From assembly GCA_007375995.1 (NCBI GenBank), contig VMFK01000011.1:1-15957 (forward strand): 15,957 nt of DNA, read 5' to 3'. The DNA comes from Parcubacteria group bacterium Gr01-1014_56. GTDB lineage: Bacteria > Patescibacteriota > Minisyncoccia > Phycocordibacterales > SBAW01. Position numbers and translations under genes: made by a program. Each line of letters opens with the position of its first letter. Positions within the stretch are counted from its first letter, which is position 1. Shown here piece after piece: positions 7,133 to 15,144 of this stretch. A model generated the notes under the pieces. That model searched no databases. It had not been told where the DNA came from and worked only from the letters and a program-made list of their open reading frames with translations.

Positions 7133-7723
7133 CTAGTTTACGTCAATGCCACAAAAAGACTTGCGGTGCACAACTGAAAGACCGTGTTTTATGAGCGCCT
7201 CACGATGCATTTTGGTGCCATAGCCCTTATGTATCTCAAAACCATACTCTGGGTGGCGCACCGCGAGCATACGCATCAACCGGTCACGTCGTACTTTTGC
7301 GGCGATCGAGGCAAGCGAAATTAATGGCTCCGTTTCGTCGCCTCGGATAATAGTTTCCTGCGAGATAAACCGAGAGGGAGCCTTAAGCGCACCGTCTAAA
7401 AGCACGTGCGAGACTCTCGGGTCAACCTCAAGGAGCCTGAGCGCCCGCGCAATAGCCGCGCGCACTGCCGGTACGATCCCATACGTGTCTATATAGTGTG
7501 CGGAGGAGAATTGCACTAAATGCCGCACGCCGTACTCGACTTCTAATACCCGCAACTTTTCATACCAAATTTCACGACCTAACTCCTCCATGCGCTTAGA
7601 GTCTCGCACTCCTTTTAGTAGCCGCAGATCAAATGTATACGGTGCAACTACAACCCCGACCGCGACCGGCCCCGCTAAAGGCCCGCGCCCTGCTTCGTCT
7701 ATACCGATTAGATACTTCTTCAT
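7133..7723 (-). CDS. rnhB: Ribonuclease HII
   Basis: 196 residues from ATG 7723. It cleaves RNA in RNA-DNA hybrids and removes misincorporated ribonucleotides. The N-terminus LIGIDEAGRGPLAGP gives catalytic D9 and E10; D110 (LLDGAL) and D147 (AAKVRRDR) complete the DEDD set. The SLASIAAK segment and the C-terminal HKGYGTKMHREAL are typical of type-2 RNase H. The frame is open upstream to 7810, but those 29 residues show no homology-like pattern and would overlap the dnaE start, so ATG 7723 is chosen. It is preceded by a G-rich GTGGGGGAATT. The length is normal for the family. It is divergent from dnaE, with a 66-bp gap. Confidence 0.95.
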   Translation of the reverse strand: MKKYLIGIDEAGRGPLAGPVAVGVVVAPYTFDLRLLKGVRDSKRMEELGREIWYEKLRVLEVEYGVRHLVQFSSAHYIDTYGIVPAVRAAIARALRLLEVDPRVSHVLLDGALKAPSRFISQETIIRGDETEPLISLASIAAKVRRDRLMRMLAVRHPEYGFEIHKGYGTKMHREALIKHGLSVVHRKSFCGIDVN

Positions 7724-7740
7724 AATTCCCCCACTCCACC

Positions 7741-7746
7741 ATTGTA
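7741..7746 (-). promoter_or_regulatory. Candidate -10 element of rnhB
   Basis: Minus-strand TACAAT (7746-7741, 5/6 to TATAAT) lies 17 nt before the chosen rnhB ATG. It would give a short leader of about 10 nt containing GGGGG. No convincing -35 is seen at 15-18 nt spacing. Confidence 0.4.
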
Positions 7747-7777
7747 ACAAGGTTAGCTCAAGCGAACGGGGCGAGAG

Positions 7778-7783
7778 TATACT
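7778..7783 (+). promoter_or_regulatory. Candidate -10 element of dnaE (leaderless geometry)
   Basis: TATACT (5/6 to TATAAT) is followed by 6 nt (TAGGTT) and then the dnaE ATG at 7790, the same spacing as at rpmF. No clear -35 is present. With the rnhB -10 at 7741-7746 this forms a compact divergent promoter region. Confidence 0.45.
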
Positions 7784-7789
7784 TAGGTT

Positions 7790-10774
7790 ATGAAAGCCGC
7801 GTATGCGCACTTACATGTACACTCGCACTATTCACTGCTGAGAGCAGTGCCGAAAATCCCCGACCTGGTAGCAAAAGCCAAAGAGGCTGGATGCGAAGCG
7901 CTTGCGCTCACCGACATCGACAACCTCTACGGCGCGATCGAGTTTTATAAAGAGTGTAAAAACGCGGGGATTAAACCGATCATAGGGTTAAGCGCACACA
8001 TAGGCGGGGGTTCGCGCCTTTTACTCTACGCTAAAGACCATGTTGGCTACCAAAACCTTTTGGCGCTCGTAACCAAGTCGCATCTTGAGTTCCCAGACAA
8101 ACCTACGGTCACTGAGGCAATGCGCAAAGAGCACGAGGAAGGGCTTCTGGTGCTTGACCCGAACTCGGAGGACATTGCCTTGCCTGAAATTTTTTATATC
8201 AACCCTTCTGATCGCCGCGCGTGGGAAACTATGCGCGCGATAGAAAATAAAGCCGCAAACGAAGGCGGCGATATGAGCGGAGAGGAGCACGACTACCACT
8301 TCCCCACCCCCCAAGAGATGGAGAAGAGGTTCACCAAAGTGGCGCTCGCAAAAACACTCGAAGTCGCCCTAGAGTGCAACCTTGAGCTTGCACTCGGCAC
8401 ATGGGTCTTCCCTGACTTTGGCATCCCGGAGGGCTCGACCTATGACCAAGAACTGCGCACGCTGATTGAAGAGGGCATACAGCGCCGGTTCCTCTCCGCT
8501 AAACCTGAGGTACGAGACCGAATCGAGTATGAGTACAAAATTATTACTGAAAAAGGATACTCGCCATACTTCCTCGTGGTCGCAGACCTACTCGCCTTCG
8601 CGCGCAAGAACCGAATTCTCACGACCATTAGAGGCTCGGTCGCCGGCTCGATGATTACATTTGTCACCGGGATCACCAACGTGAACCCGATCGACTACAA
8701 ACTCCCCTTCGAGCGCTTCCTCAACCCAGAGCGCCCTTCGGCTCCTGATATCGACATGGACTTTGCCGACAACAGGCGCGACGAGGTTATCGAGTATGTG
8801 CGTAAAAAATATGGCGACTCTCACGTAGCACAGATCGGCACCTTTGGCACCATGCTTGCGCGCGGTGTGGTGCGTGACGTCGCGAGAGCATTGGGCTACC
8901 CCTACGGGCTCGGTGACCGTATCGCTAAAGAAATCCCCTTCGGCTCACAGGGCTTCCCCATGACACTTAAGCGTGCGCTCGAGGAAAACCCTGAACTCAA
9001 AAAAATATATGAGACCGAGAGTGAGGCGCGCGAGATCATCGACCTCGGTAAAACCTTAGAGGGTTGTGCACGACACATTTCTGTCCACGCGGCAGGCGTT
9101 GTTATAGCGCCAAGACCTCTCTTTGAGTACTCCCCGATACAGCGCGACCCAAAAGGAGGCAAACTTATCACACAGTACGACATGTACTCGATCGAGGAGG
9201 CCGGGCTTTTAAAATTTGACTTCCTTGGGATCCGCAACCTGGCAATTTTAGCCCACTCGGTTGAGCTTGTAGAGGCGACACGTGGAATCACTATTGATAT
9301 AGAAAATGTTCCGGTAGATGACAAAAAAACGTTCGAGATGCTCGCGCGCGGAGAGACCGAAGGAACCTTCCAACTAAACGGCGCAGGCATGACGCGCTAT
9401 CTTAAGGAACTTAAACCCTCCAGCATCCACGACATCAACGCGATGGTGGCGCTCTTCCGCCCCGGACCGATGGAAACGATCCCTCAATATATTGAGAGTA
9501 AGCATAATCCAAAGCTCATCAAGTATCTCGACCCTCGTATGAAGGAGTACCTCGACTTCTCTTACGGTGTCTTGGTCTACCAAGACGACGTGCTCTTAAC
9601 TGCGATCAAGCTCGGCGGTTACTCGTGGCTCGAGGCCGACAAATTGCGTAAAGCGATGGGTAAAAAAATCCCTGAGGTTATGGCCGCAGAAAAAGAAAAG
9701 CTCACCAGAGGGTTTGTCGAGTACGGCAAACTCTCCAAACAACTGGCAGAAAAATTATGGAAACTAATCGAGCCTTTTGCAGCATACGGGTTCAATAAGG
9801 CCCATGCGGCCTCCTACGGCAAAGTGGCGTACCAAACCGCGTACATGAAGGCGAACTTCCCTGTCGAGTATATGGCAGCGATCCTCACCGCTGAGGCGGG
9901 CGACATCGACACCGTAGGCGTAATGGTCGCGGAGTGTAAACGCATTGGGATCCCGGTTTTGCCACCGGATGTTAACGAGAGCTTCGGTGATTTTACGGTC
10001 ATACTTGGTACAAACTCCTCGCGGAGCGAAAAAGCCGCGGCGCTCGCAGGCGACATTGCAGAGGATGCTATCCGCTTTGGGCTCTACTCGATCAAGAATT
10101 TCGGCAGCGGGGTCGCGGATGCGATAATCGCCGAACGTAAGGCGGGAGGGAAATTTGTTTCGCTCTCGGACTTTCTTAACCGAGTAAAAGAGCAAGGCTT
10201 AAATAAAAAAGGTCTTGAGTCTTTGATCCAATGCGGGGCGCTCGACTCGCTTGGCGAGCGCGGGCAAATGCTCGCCTCGATCGAACTCCTTTTGGAGTAC
10301 CACCGCGAGGCAAGTCGCGAGCAGTCGCATGACTCTCTGTTTATGGACTTAGGCACGAGCGTGAGCGACTTGGTACTCTCGCCGGCAGCACCAGCCTCGC
10401 TCGAAGCCCGCCTTGCGTGGGAGAAGGAATTGCTTGGCCTCTATGTCTCTGGGCATCCGCTCGACCGGTTCCGCGACAAATTGGCAAGGAGTCCGACCAC
10501 AATCTCTGAGCTAAAATTAAAAACGCCTGGCATAGTCGCGGTCGCCGCCGGCATGGTTGAGAGCGTACGCTTAATACTCACCCGAGGGGGCGACCAAATG
10601 GCGTTTGTAAAACTCGCTGACTTCGGCGGCTCGATCGAAGCGGCGGTGTTCCCCCGCATATTTCAAGAATATAAATCGATCCTCAAACCAGAGACAGTGA
10701 TCGCACTTAAAGGCAGGTTATCCAGCCGCAACGGCGAACTTTCCATGGTTGCCGACAAACTAAAGGCGCTTTAG
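7790..10774 (+). CDS. dnaE: DNA polymerase III alpha subunit, short form with reduced PHP domain
   Basis: A 994-residue replicative DNA polymerase (family C). The N-terminal PHP domain keeps H9 and H11 (HLHVHS), but two usual metal ligands are changed: TDH is TDI (Ile43), and the Glu of IGxE is Ser68 (IGLSA). The domain is also short, reaching the HFPTPQEM segment at residue 170, without the usual NDxH motif. The palm has D322 and D324 (PDIDMDF) and D477 (KFDFLG), matching E. coli D401, D403 and D555. Other family blocks are RPGPM, YGVLVYQDDVL, KAHAASYGKVAYQTAY (about 670-685), a helix-hairpin-helix region (about 760-810) and a C-terminal OB fold (about 911-991). It ends after the OB fold with no tau-binding domain, and E. 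coli DnaE is about 1,160 residues. Proofreading would need a separate DnaQ-like subunit. Its stop overlaps the stop of the convergent surface-protein gene. Confidence 0.96.
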   Translation: MKAAYAHLHVHSHYSLLRAVPKIPDLVAKAKEAGCEALALTDIDNLYGAIEFYKECKNAGIKPIIGLSAHIGGGSRLLLYAKDHVGYQNLLALVTKSHLEFPDKPTVTEAMRKEHEEGLLVLDPNSEDIALPEIFYINPSDRRAWETMRAIENKAANEGGDMSGEEHDYHFPTPQEMEKRFTKVALAKTLEVALECNLELALGTWVFPDFGIPEGSTYDQELRTLIEEGIQRRFLSAKPEVRDRIEYEYKIITEKGYSPYFLVVADLLAFARKNRILTTIRGSVAGSMITFVTGITNVNPIDYKLPFERFLNPERPSAPDIDMDFADNRRDEVIEYVRKKYGDSHVAQIGTFGTMLARGVVRDVARALGYPYGLGDRIAKEIPFGSQGFPMTLKRALEENPELKKIYETESEAREIIDLGKTLEGCARHISVHAAGVVIAPRPLFEYSPIQRDPKGGKLITQYDMYSIEEAGLLKFDFLGIRNLAILAHSVELVEATRGITIDIENVPVDDKKTFEMLARGETEGTFQLNGAGMTRYLKELKPSSIHDINAMVALFRPGPMETIPQYIESKHNPKLIKYLDPRMKEYLDFSYGVLVYQDDVLLTAIKLGGYSWLEADKLRKAMGKKIPEVMAAEKEKLTRGFVEYGKLSKQLAEKLWKLIEPFAAYGFNKAHAASYGKVAYQTAYMKANFPVEYMAAILTAEAGDIDTVGVMVAECKRIGIPVLPPDVNESFGDFTVILGTNSSRSEKAAALAGDIAEDAIRFGLYSIKNFGSGVADAIIAERKAGGKFVSLSDFLNRVKEQGLNKKGLESLIQCGALDSLGERGQMLASIELLLEYHREASREQSHDSLFMDLGTSVSDLVLSPAAPASLEARLAWEKELLGLYVSGHPLDRFRDKLARSPTTISELKLKTPGIVAVAAGMVESVRLILTRGGDQMAFVKLADFGGSIEAAVFPRIFQEYKSILKPETVIALKGRLSSRNGELSMVADKLKAL

Positions 10775-13700
10775 AACCCGAAGATTTGCTTGAGCTTTTC
10801 GGTGGTACGCGGCCCAACTATGCCGTACCCTGGGTTGCCACTGGTTGCCACGTTGTATTTTTGCTGAAATGCCTGAACTGCACGACGAGTCGCGGCACCG
10901 AAGTAATTAGTTTCGTTTCCTTGAGACCCTGCACCAACCGCTGCGACCTGCGTGTCGGGGTCTTGGTTAAGCAACCGCTGAAGGTACGCGACCCACTCGC
11001 TCACGATACCGTATTTGAGAGGGACCGGTAATTGTACCGAACTTGCCGCAAGATAGGTCTCTACGCTCCACCCGTCTACTCCAGCGTCGTAATCGATTTG
11101 CCACCATCTAATACCAGAATCCGAAGCAACTGGACCTGCAATAATCGTACCAGGCGCTCCCGTAGTTTGAGTACCTAATATAGTGCCCTTAGGCGCTGCG
11201 GCGCGCACATTCGTATTTGCTGTTGTTACGATTCGTGAACCTATGCCTATCGTTGCAGAAGATGTGGGTGCGGGCGTGCCACCAGATGTGACCGTAATTG
11301 CCGTACTTTGGTTTGCTGAACCCTCCGCACCCGTACACGTAAGTGTGTAGGTGGTGTTAGCAGTTGGAGAAACGCTTTGAGAACCAGAGGTACCCAACGC
11401 ACCACTCCACCCGCCGCTAGCAGCGCAGGAGGTTGCGTTGGCTGAAGACCAGCTGAGCGTTGATAATTGCCCAGAGGTGATGGAAGCCGGAGATGCAGAA
11501 AGAGTGACACTCGGTACTGACGCAGGTGCTGGAGGTGGAGGTGCGGGGGTGCCACCAACCTCAACCGTCACCGTATGGCTTCCTGTGTAGTTACCGCTGC
11601 AGGTAAGGGTATAGTCGGTCGTTTGGGTTGGAGAGACAGTCATGCTACCACTCAAAGCCTGAGCGCCACTCCAGCCACTGGATGCGGTGCAGGTGGTTGC
11701 ATTCGTTGTGCTCCAGGTTAACGTGGTTGCTTGTCCTGCGGCAATTCTCGCTGGGGTGGCAGAGAGCACGACCACCGGACTCTTTCCAGTAACAGACGCT
11801 ACAGGTTCAACAGTCACGGTATGACTTGCGGTGCCACCAGGACCAGTGCAGGTGAGTCCAAATGTCGTTGTTTGGGGAACAGCGACATTATTGAGCTGTC
11901 CGAACGGCAGCCTCGAACCGCTCCAGCCACCCGAGGCGGTGCAACTCGTTGCGTCAGTAGCGCTCCAGAGCAGGGCTACTCTACCTAAATTGGCGGTAGA
12001 AACGGACGCTGCAGGGAATGAGTATAGGTTAACCGTTGGATGCCCGACGGTAGGTTCTGGTCCTAGTGTGGGCAGAAGTTCGTATGTGATCTCCGCCATC
12101 GCAATACCTGACTCTCCTGCAATTGAATAGAAGAGGTAGGTTTTACCATTTTCTTCAAACACATACGGGTCGCGCAACTGGTTTGCGCCAACAGCTCCGC
12201 CGGCTTCAGAGTACTTCACTGGTTGGGCAGCACCTTCATACGCAGTTGTTGGACGCAAGACTTCAATAGGTTGAGAAAGCGTCCAGGTTGATGGTGCACC
12301 GGTGAGCTTCATGGTGGAGAGGAGGATGCGCTCTGGGGCGTCACCAACACGGGAGTAGAAGACGAGAAGCGTGTCGCCCTTTAGCAGTACTGCTTCATGG
12401 CGACGATAGCCGAGATCTTTAATTTTTGTAAAAAGGTCGGTAGGGTCGGTACCTTCGTAGATAAGGTTTTCGGCGGGGTCTTTGCCGCGGGCGGTAGCGT
12501 AGTGCTTGCCGTTCCACTGCCACACGCGGAAGTAGAAGTTACCCATCATCTTACCGTTGGCGACGAAGTTGATGCCATCTGACGAATGCGCGACACCGGT
12601 TTCCTGCTGGAGCGGAGTTGCATTATAGGGACCGCTGAAGTACAGGCGGATCTGCCGTGTTGCGTCAAGCACATGTACATCAGGAGAAGCAATTTCGGTA
12701 TTAAAGCCGGTCGCTTGGGGAAGCTGCAATGTACCCGGAGCGTAGACACTCCAGGGACCGTGGAGGTTGTTGGCGTAGGAGAGTTTGATGAAGTCCCCGC
12801 GGTGATCGGCAAAATACATATAATATTGCCCGAGTGGATTAGGAAGCCATGTAGGCACGCGGATTACCGAGGGACCGTTGAGATTATTTACTCCTGCCAT
12901 TGCTGGCGTGACGAGCGGATTGCTCGGCGAGCGAGTGACTGAGCACAGACGTACGTGAGGGGTTGAACCCAAAGGAGTACTGCACCCAGAAGTTGTAGGC
13001 GGCGGCGGAGGCGCCGTTGAAGTTACCGTCACCGTTGTACTTTGATTTGCACTTCCTCCTGCCCCCGTGCAGGTCATGGTGTAGGTGGTGTTTGCAGTTG
13101 GAGATACCGACTGCGTGCCGCTCGTTGCTTTTGCTCCTGTCCAACCGTTTGAGGCGGTACAGGAGGTTGCATTAGTAGAGGACCAGGTGAGCGAAGATGA
13201 CTGACCAGCCGTGATTGATACTGGAGATACAGAAAGAGTTACCGTTGGTGCCGAAGTTGGCGGAGGAGGCACAGGACTACCAGAACTTACCACCATAAAG
13301 TCTTCAACGCTCCAGCCGTCTGCTCCAGTGTCAAAGTTAATGTTCCACCAATTGAAACCACCGGAGGCAGTAGGCCCACTTACGACAGTGCCCAATGTGT
13401 TGAGCACTTGTGTACCAAGGAGTGTTCCTGTGGGAGAAGCGCTACCGCGGACGTTGAGGGTGGCGGTTGTTTGTACGCGATTACCCAAGGTGAACTTTGT
13501 TGAGGCGGGTGGGGGTGGTGGCACATACCCAGAAGCGGTGATTGTCAGGTGTCTTTCTTCCAAATATTCTTCGAGGTTTGTGTATCCATCAGCATCTTTG
13601 TCGCTATTCCGGTCAGTAGCATCATTTGCATTCAATCCATTTTGAGCTTCCCACGTGTCTGGCATACCGTCCTTGTCACTATCGAGAGGAGCTACTCCAC

Positions 13701-15144
13701 CACCCATGGTTGGCCATGGGCCTCCGTCGACAGGTGACCTTGCAGGACCTGATTTTGCACGCACTTCGTTTACTAAACGTGTGTCTAGAGTATCTCTAGG
13801 CCACGCGCCAGCAGTATTAAGAACGTAATCAAGTGTTTGCGAAGCTGGTATTGGAGTAACCGAAAGTGGTGCAACAGGTGAGGTACGTGTCGGACCCTTT
13901 GTGGTACCAAGCGAACCGGCATTGTCGCCATAGAGCGGTATACCGGAAGCAATGTTATCGCTCGCGTACCAGACGTTGTCGTCGGCGGTAACGTTGCCTT
14001 CATTGATGAGCGCAACACTAGCTGTGTTGAGCGCACCTGACTGACCGACGTTGCCGACAATATTTGTCCACGTGCCCCCGTGGTCATCCCAAATCTCGAT
14101 GCCAACAAGGCCCGAGTTACTGATGACGTTATTGATGACATCGACGACACCCTTAGACGGACCAGCTGTTTTATCACTCGGGCTTCTGCGGGTGAACGAC
14201 TGGAATACGTTTCCATACCAAGTAAATCTACCGCAACCGACCTGGTGTGCGTCAGAACACGAGAGTGCGCCATATGCATGACCGGAGAGACTTTCTGCCA
14301 TGATTGTGTTCTGCACCGTCACGTCTTGTGCACCTTGGTGAAAGTTAATCTGTTCATCAGCGGCCCATGTTGTTGAGATATGGTCGAGTACCACTTTTGA
14401 GACGCGCTCTCCGGTGATAGAGTCGAGTCCCGAACGACTAAACGCTAAGTTATTGCGATCCCATCGACCACGTACGCGCAAGTGCCTCAAAATGATTTCG
14501 CTCGTGTCTTGCATGATGATAGGCGTTCTACCGTCGGTTGGGCTCAACGCTTCTCGAATTTGGATACCGCCAGGACTTGTTTGCCCTGCGACCGTAAGAT
14601 AAGCATTTGGGCCTTTCACCCAAATTGGTGACATGAGGTCAATTGTTCCTGATACTGCAAACACGCAGGTACGTGCGCCAGTTGCCTGCATACATTCACG
14701 TAGTGATCCTGGTCCCGCGTCAGCAAGGGTATCAACTACATACACGGTACCGCCGCGGCCACCTTGTGTGATTGCTCCGTAACCAACAGCAGAAGGAAAT
14801 GCTTTTACACTGCCAGTTGGTACTGGTGGAGGTGGAGGTGTGCTAACCGTCACCGTTGTCGATTGTATTGCGCTTCCCCCCGTGCCTGTGCAGGTGAGGG
14901 TGTAGGTGGTGTTTGCGGTTGGAGATATTGATTGCGTGCCGCTCGTTGCTTTTGTTCCTGTCCAGCCATTTGATGCGGTGCAAGAAGTTGCATTGGTTGA
15001 GGACCAGGTGAGTGTTGCCGTCAACGCCAGTGTCGTAATCAATCTGCCACCAGAAATTAGTATTAGTGACTGTCGGTCCTGCAATAATGGTGCCCAATGC
15101 TCCAGTAGTTTGTGTTCCCAGAAGCGTGCCGCTTGAGCTCCCAA
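10771..15144 (-). CDS. Giant extracellular protein, C-terminal frame: pectate-lyase-like + GH43-like + Ig/SH3 repeats + PG-binding
   Basis: An open frame of 1,457 codons. The first 42 or so are out-of-frame SH3 DNA; meaningful protein starts at ATLTWSSTNATSC (15018). In order by residue: truncated Ig-like repeat (43-100); right-handed beta-helix of PL1 pectate-lyase type (113-480), with GGRGGTVYVVDTL, GPGSLRE, VAGQTSPGG, VLDHISTTW and R320-S-P322; Asp-rich Ca motif (486-530); SH3-like (551-621); Ig (633-707); five-bladed GH43-like propeller (721-1025), with MYFADH, RLYFSG and RDPYVFEENGKTYLFYS; three Ig repeats (1036-1112, 1123-1196, 1211-1285); SH3-like (1298-1369); PG-binding domain (1377-1457: YFGAATRRAVQAFQ, GIVGPRT). 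Each Ig repeat has a Cys pair. It probably binds the wall and degrades or binds polysaccharide; the substrate is not deducible. Its stop overlaps that of dnaE. Confidence 0.88.
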   Translation of the reverse strand: MGAQAARFWEHKLLEHWAPLLQDRQSLILISGGRLITTLALTATLTWSSTNATSCTASNGWTGTKATSGTQSISPTANTTYTLTCTGTGGSAIQSTTVTVSTPPPPPVPTGSVKAFPSAVGYGAITQGGRGGTVYVVDTLADAGPGSLRECMQATGARTCVFAVSGTIDLMSPIWVKGPNAYLTVAGQTSPGGIQIREALSPTDGRTPIIMQDTSEIILRHLRVRGRWDRNNLAFSRSGLDSITGERVSKVVLDHISTTWAADEQINFHQGAQDVTVQNTIMAESLSGHAYGALSCSDAHQVGCGRFTWYGNVFQSFTRRSPSDKTAGPSKGVVDVINNVISNSGLVGIEIWDDHGGTWTNIVGNVGQSGALNTASVALINEGNVTADDNVWYASDNIASGIPLYGDNAGSLGTTKGPTRTSPVAPLSVTPIPASQTLDYVLNTAGAWPRDTLDTRLVNEVRAKSGPARSPVDGGPWPTMGGGVAPLDSDKDGMPDTWEAQNGLNANDATDRNSDKDADGYTNLEEYLEERHLTITASGYVPPPPPASTKFTLGNRVQTTATLNVRGSASPTGTLLGTQVLNTLGTVVSGPTASGGFNWWNINFDTGADGWSVEDFMVVSSGSPVPPPPTSAPTVTLSVSPVSITAGQSSSLTWSSTNATSCTASNGWTGAKATSGTQSVSPTANTTYTMTCTGAGGSANQSTTVTVTSTAPPPPPTTSGCSTPLGSTPHVRLCSVTRSPSNPLVTPAMAGVNNLNGPSVIRVPTWLPNPLGQYYMYFADHRGDFIKLSYANNLHGPWSVYAPGTLQLPQATGFNTEIASPDVHVLDATRQIRLYFSGPYNATPLQQETGVAHSSDGINFVANGKMMGNFYFRVWQWNGKHYATARGKDPAENLIYEGTDPTDLFTKIKDLGYRRHEAVLLKGDTLLVFYSRVGDAPERILLSTMKLTGAPSTWTLSQPIEVLRPTTAYEGAAQPVKYSEAGGAVGANQLRDPYVFEENGKTYLFYSIAGESGIAMAEITYELLPTLGPEPTVGHPTVNLYSFPAASVSTANLGRVALLWSATDATSCTASGGWSGSRLPFGQLNNVAVPQTTTFGLTCTGPGGTASHTVTVEPVASVTGKSPVVVLSATPARIAAGQATTLTWSTTNATTCTASSGWSGAQALSGSMTVSPTQTTDYTLTCSGNYTGSHTVTVEVGGTPAPPPPAPASVPSVTLSASPASITSGQLSTLSWSSANATSCAASGGWSGALGTSGSQSVSPTANTTYTLTCTGAEGSANQSTAITVTSGGTPAPTSSATIGIGSRIVTTANTNVRAAAPKGTILGTQTTGAPGTIIAGPVASDSGIRWWQIDYDAGVDGWSVETYLAASSVQLPVPLKYGIVSEWVAYLQRLLNQDPDTQVAAVGAGSQGNETNYFGAATRRAVQAFQQKYNVATSGNPGYGIVGPRTTEKLKQIFGF
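12070..12984 (-). other. GH43/GH32-like five-bladed beta-propeller module
   Basis: About 305 residues with repeated blade-like units: NGPSVIRV, QYYMYFADHRG, IKLSYANNLHGPW, IASPDVHVLD, IRLYFSGP, GVAHSSDGINF, RRHEAVLL, TLLVFYSRVG, LRDPYVFEENGKTYLFYS and IAMAEI. This is the style of glycosidase propellers (GH43, GH32, GH117 clan). I cannot assign the catalytic Asp/Glu with certainty, so a non-catalytic sugar-binding propeller is possible. Confidence 0.65.
13555..13689 (-). other. Asp-rich calcium-binding (TSP3/dockerin-like) linker
   Basis: Two loops, DSDKDGMPDTWE and NSDKDADGYTNLEEYL, follow the pectate-lyase-like module. DxDxDG-type loops bind Ca in thrombospondin-3/dockerin-like segments and often follow PL1 modules in environmental bacteria. 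Confidence 0.75.
13705..14808 (-). other. Pectate-lyase-like (PL1-type) beta-helix module
   Basis: About 368 residues from VKAFPSAVGYGA. Motifs in family order are a Gly-rich GGRGGTVYVVDTL, PGSLREC, CVFAVSGTIDL, LTVAGQTSPGG, EIILRHLRVR, VVLDHISTTWAADE and, near the C-terminus, FTRRSP, where PL1 enzymes carry a catalytic Arg in RxP. The middle contains N/D/V-rich turns (VDVINNVISNSG, VTADDNVWYAS) typical of helix coils. PL1 enzymes cleave (1,4)-linked uronate polymers by beta-elimination with Ca. Activity and substrate here are inferred from family resemblance only. Confidence 0.75.

Noticed and set aside
7724..7810. N-terminal extension of RNase HII to 7810
   Set aside because: The extra 29 residues match nothing expected, would overlap the dnaE start, and the family begins at KKYLIGIDEAGRG.
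15010..15030. Programmed ribosomal frameshift in the giant gene
   Set aside because: There is no slippery heptamer or downstream structure, and the flanking domains are each missing parts, which a frameshift alone cannot explain.
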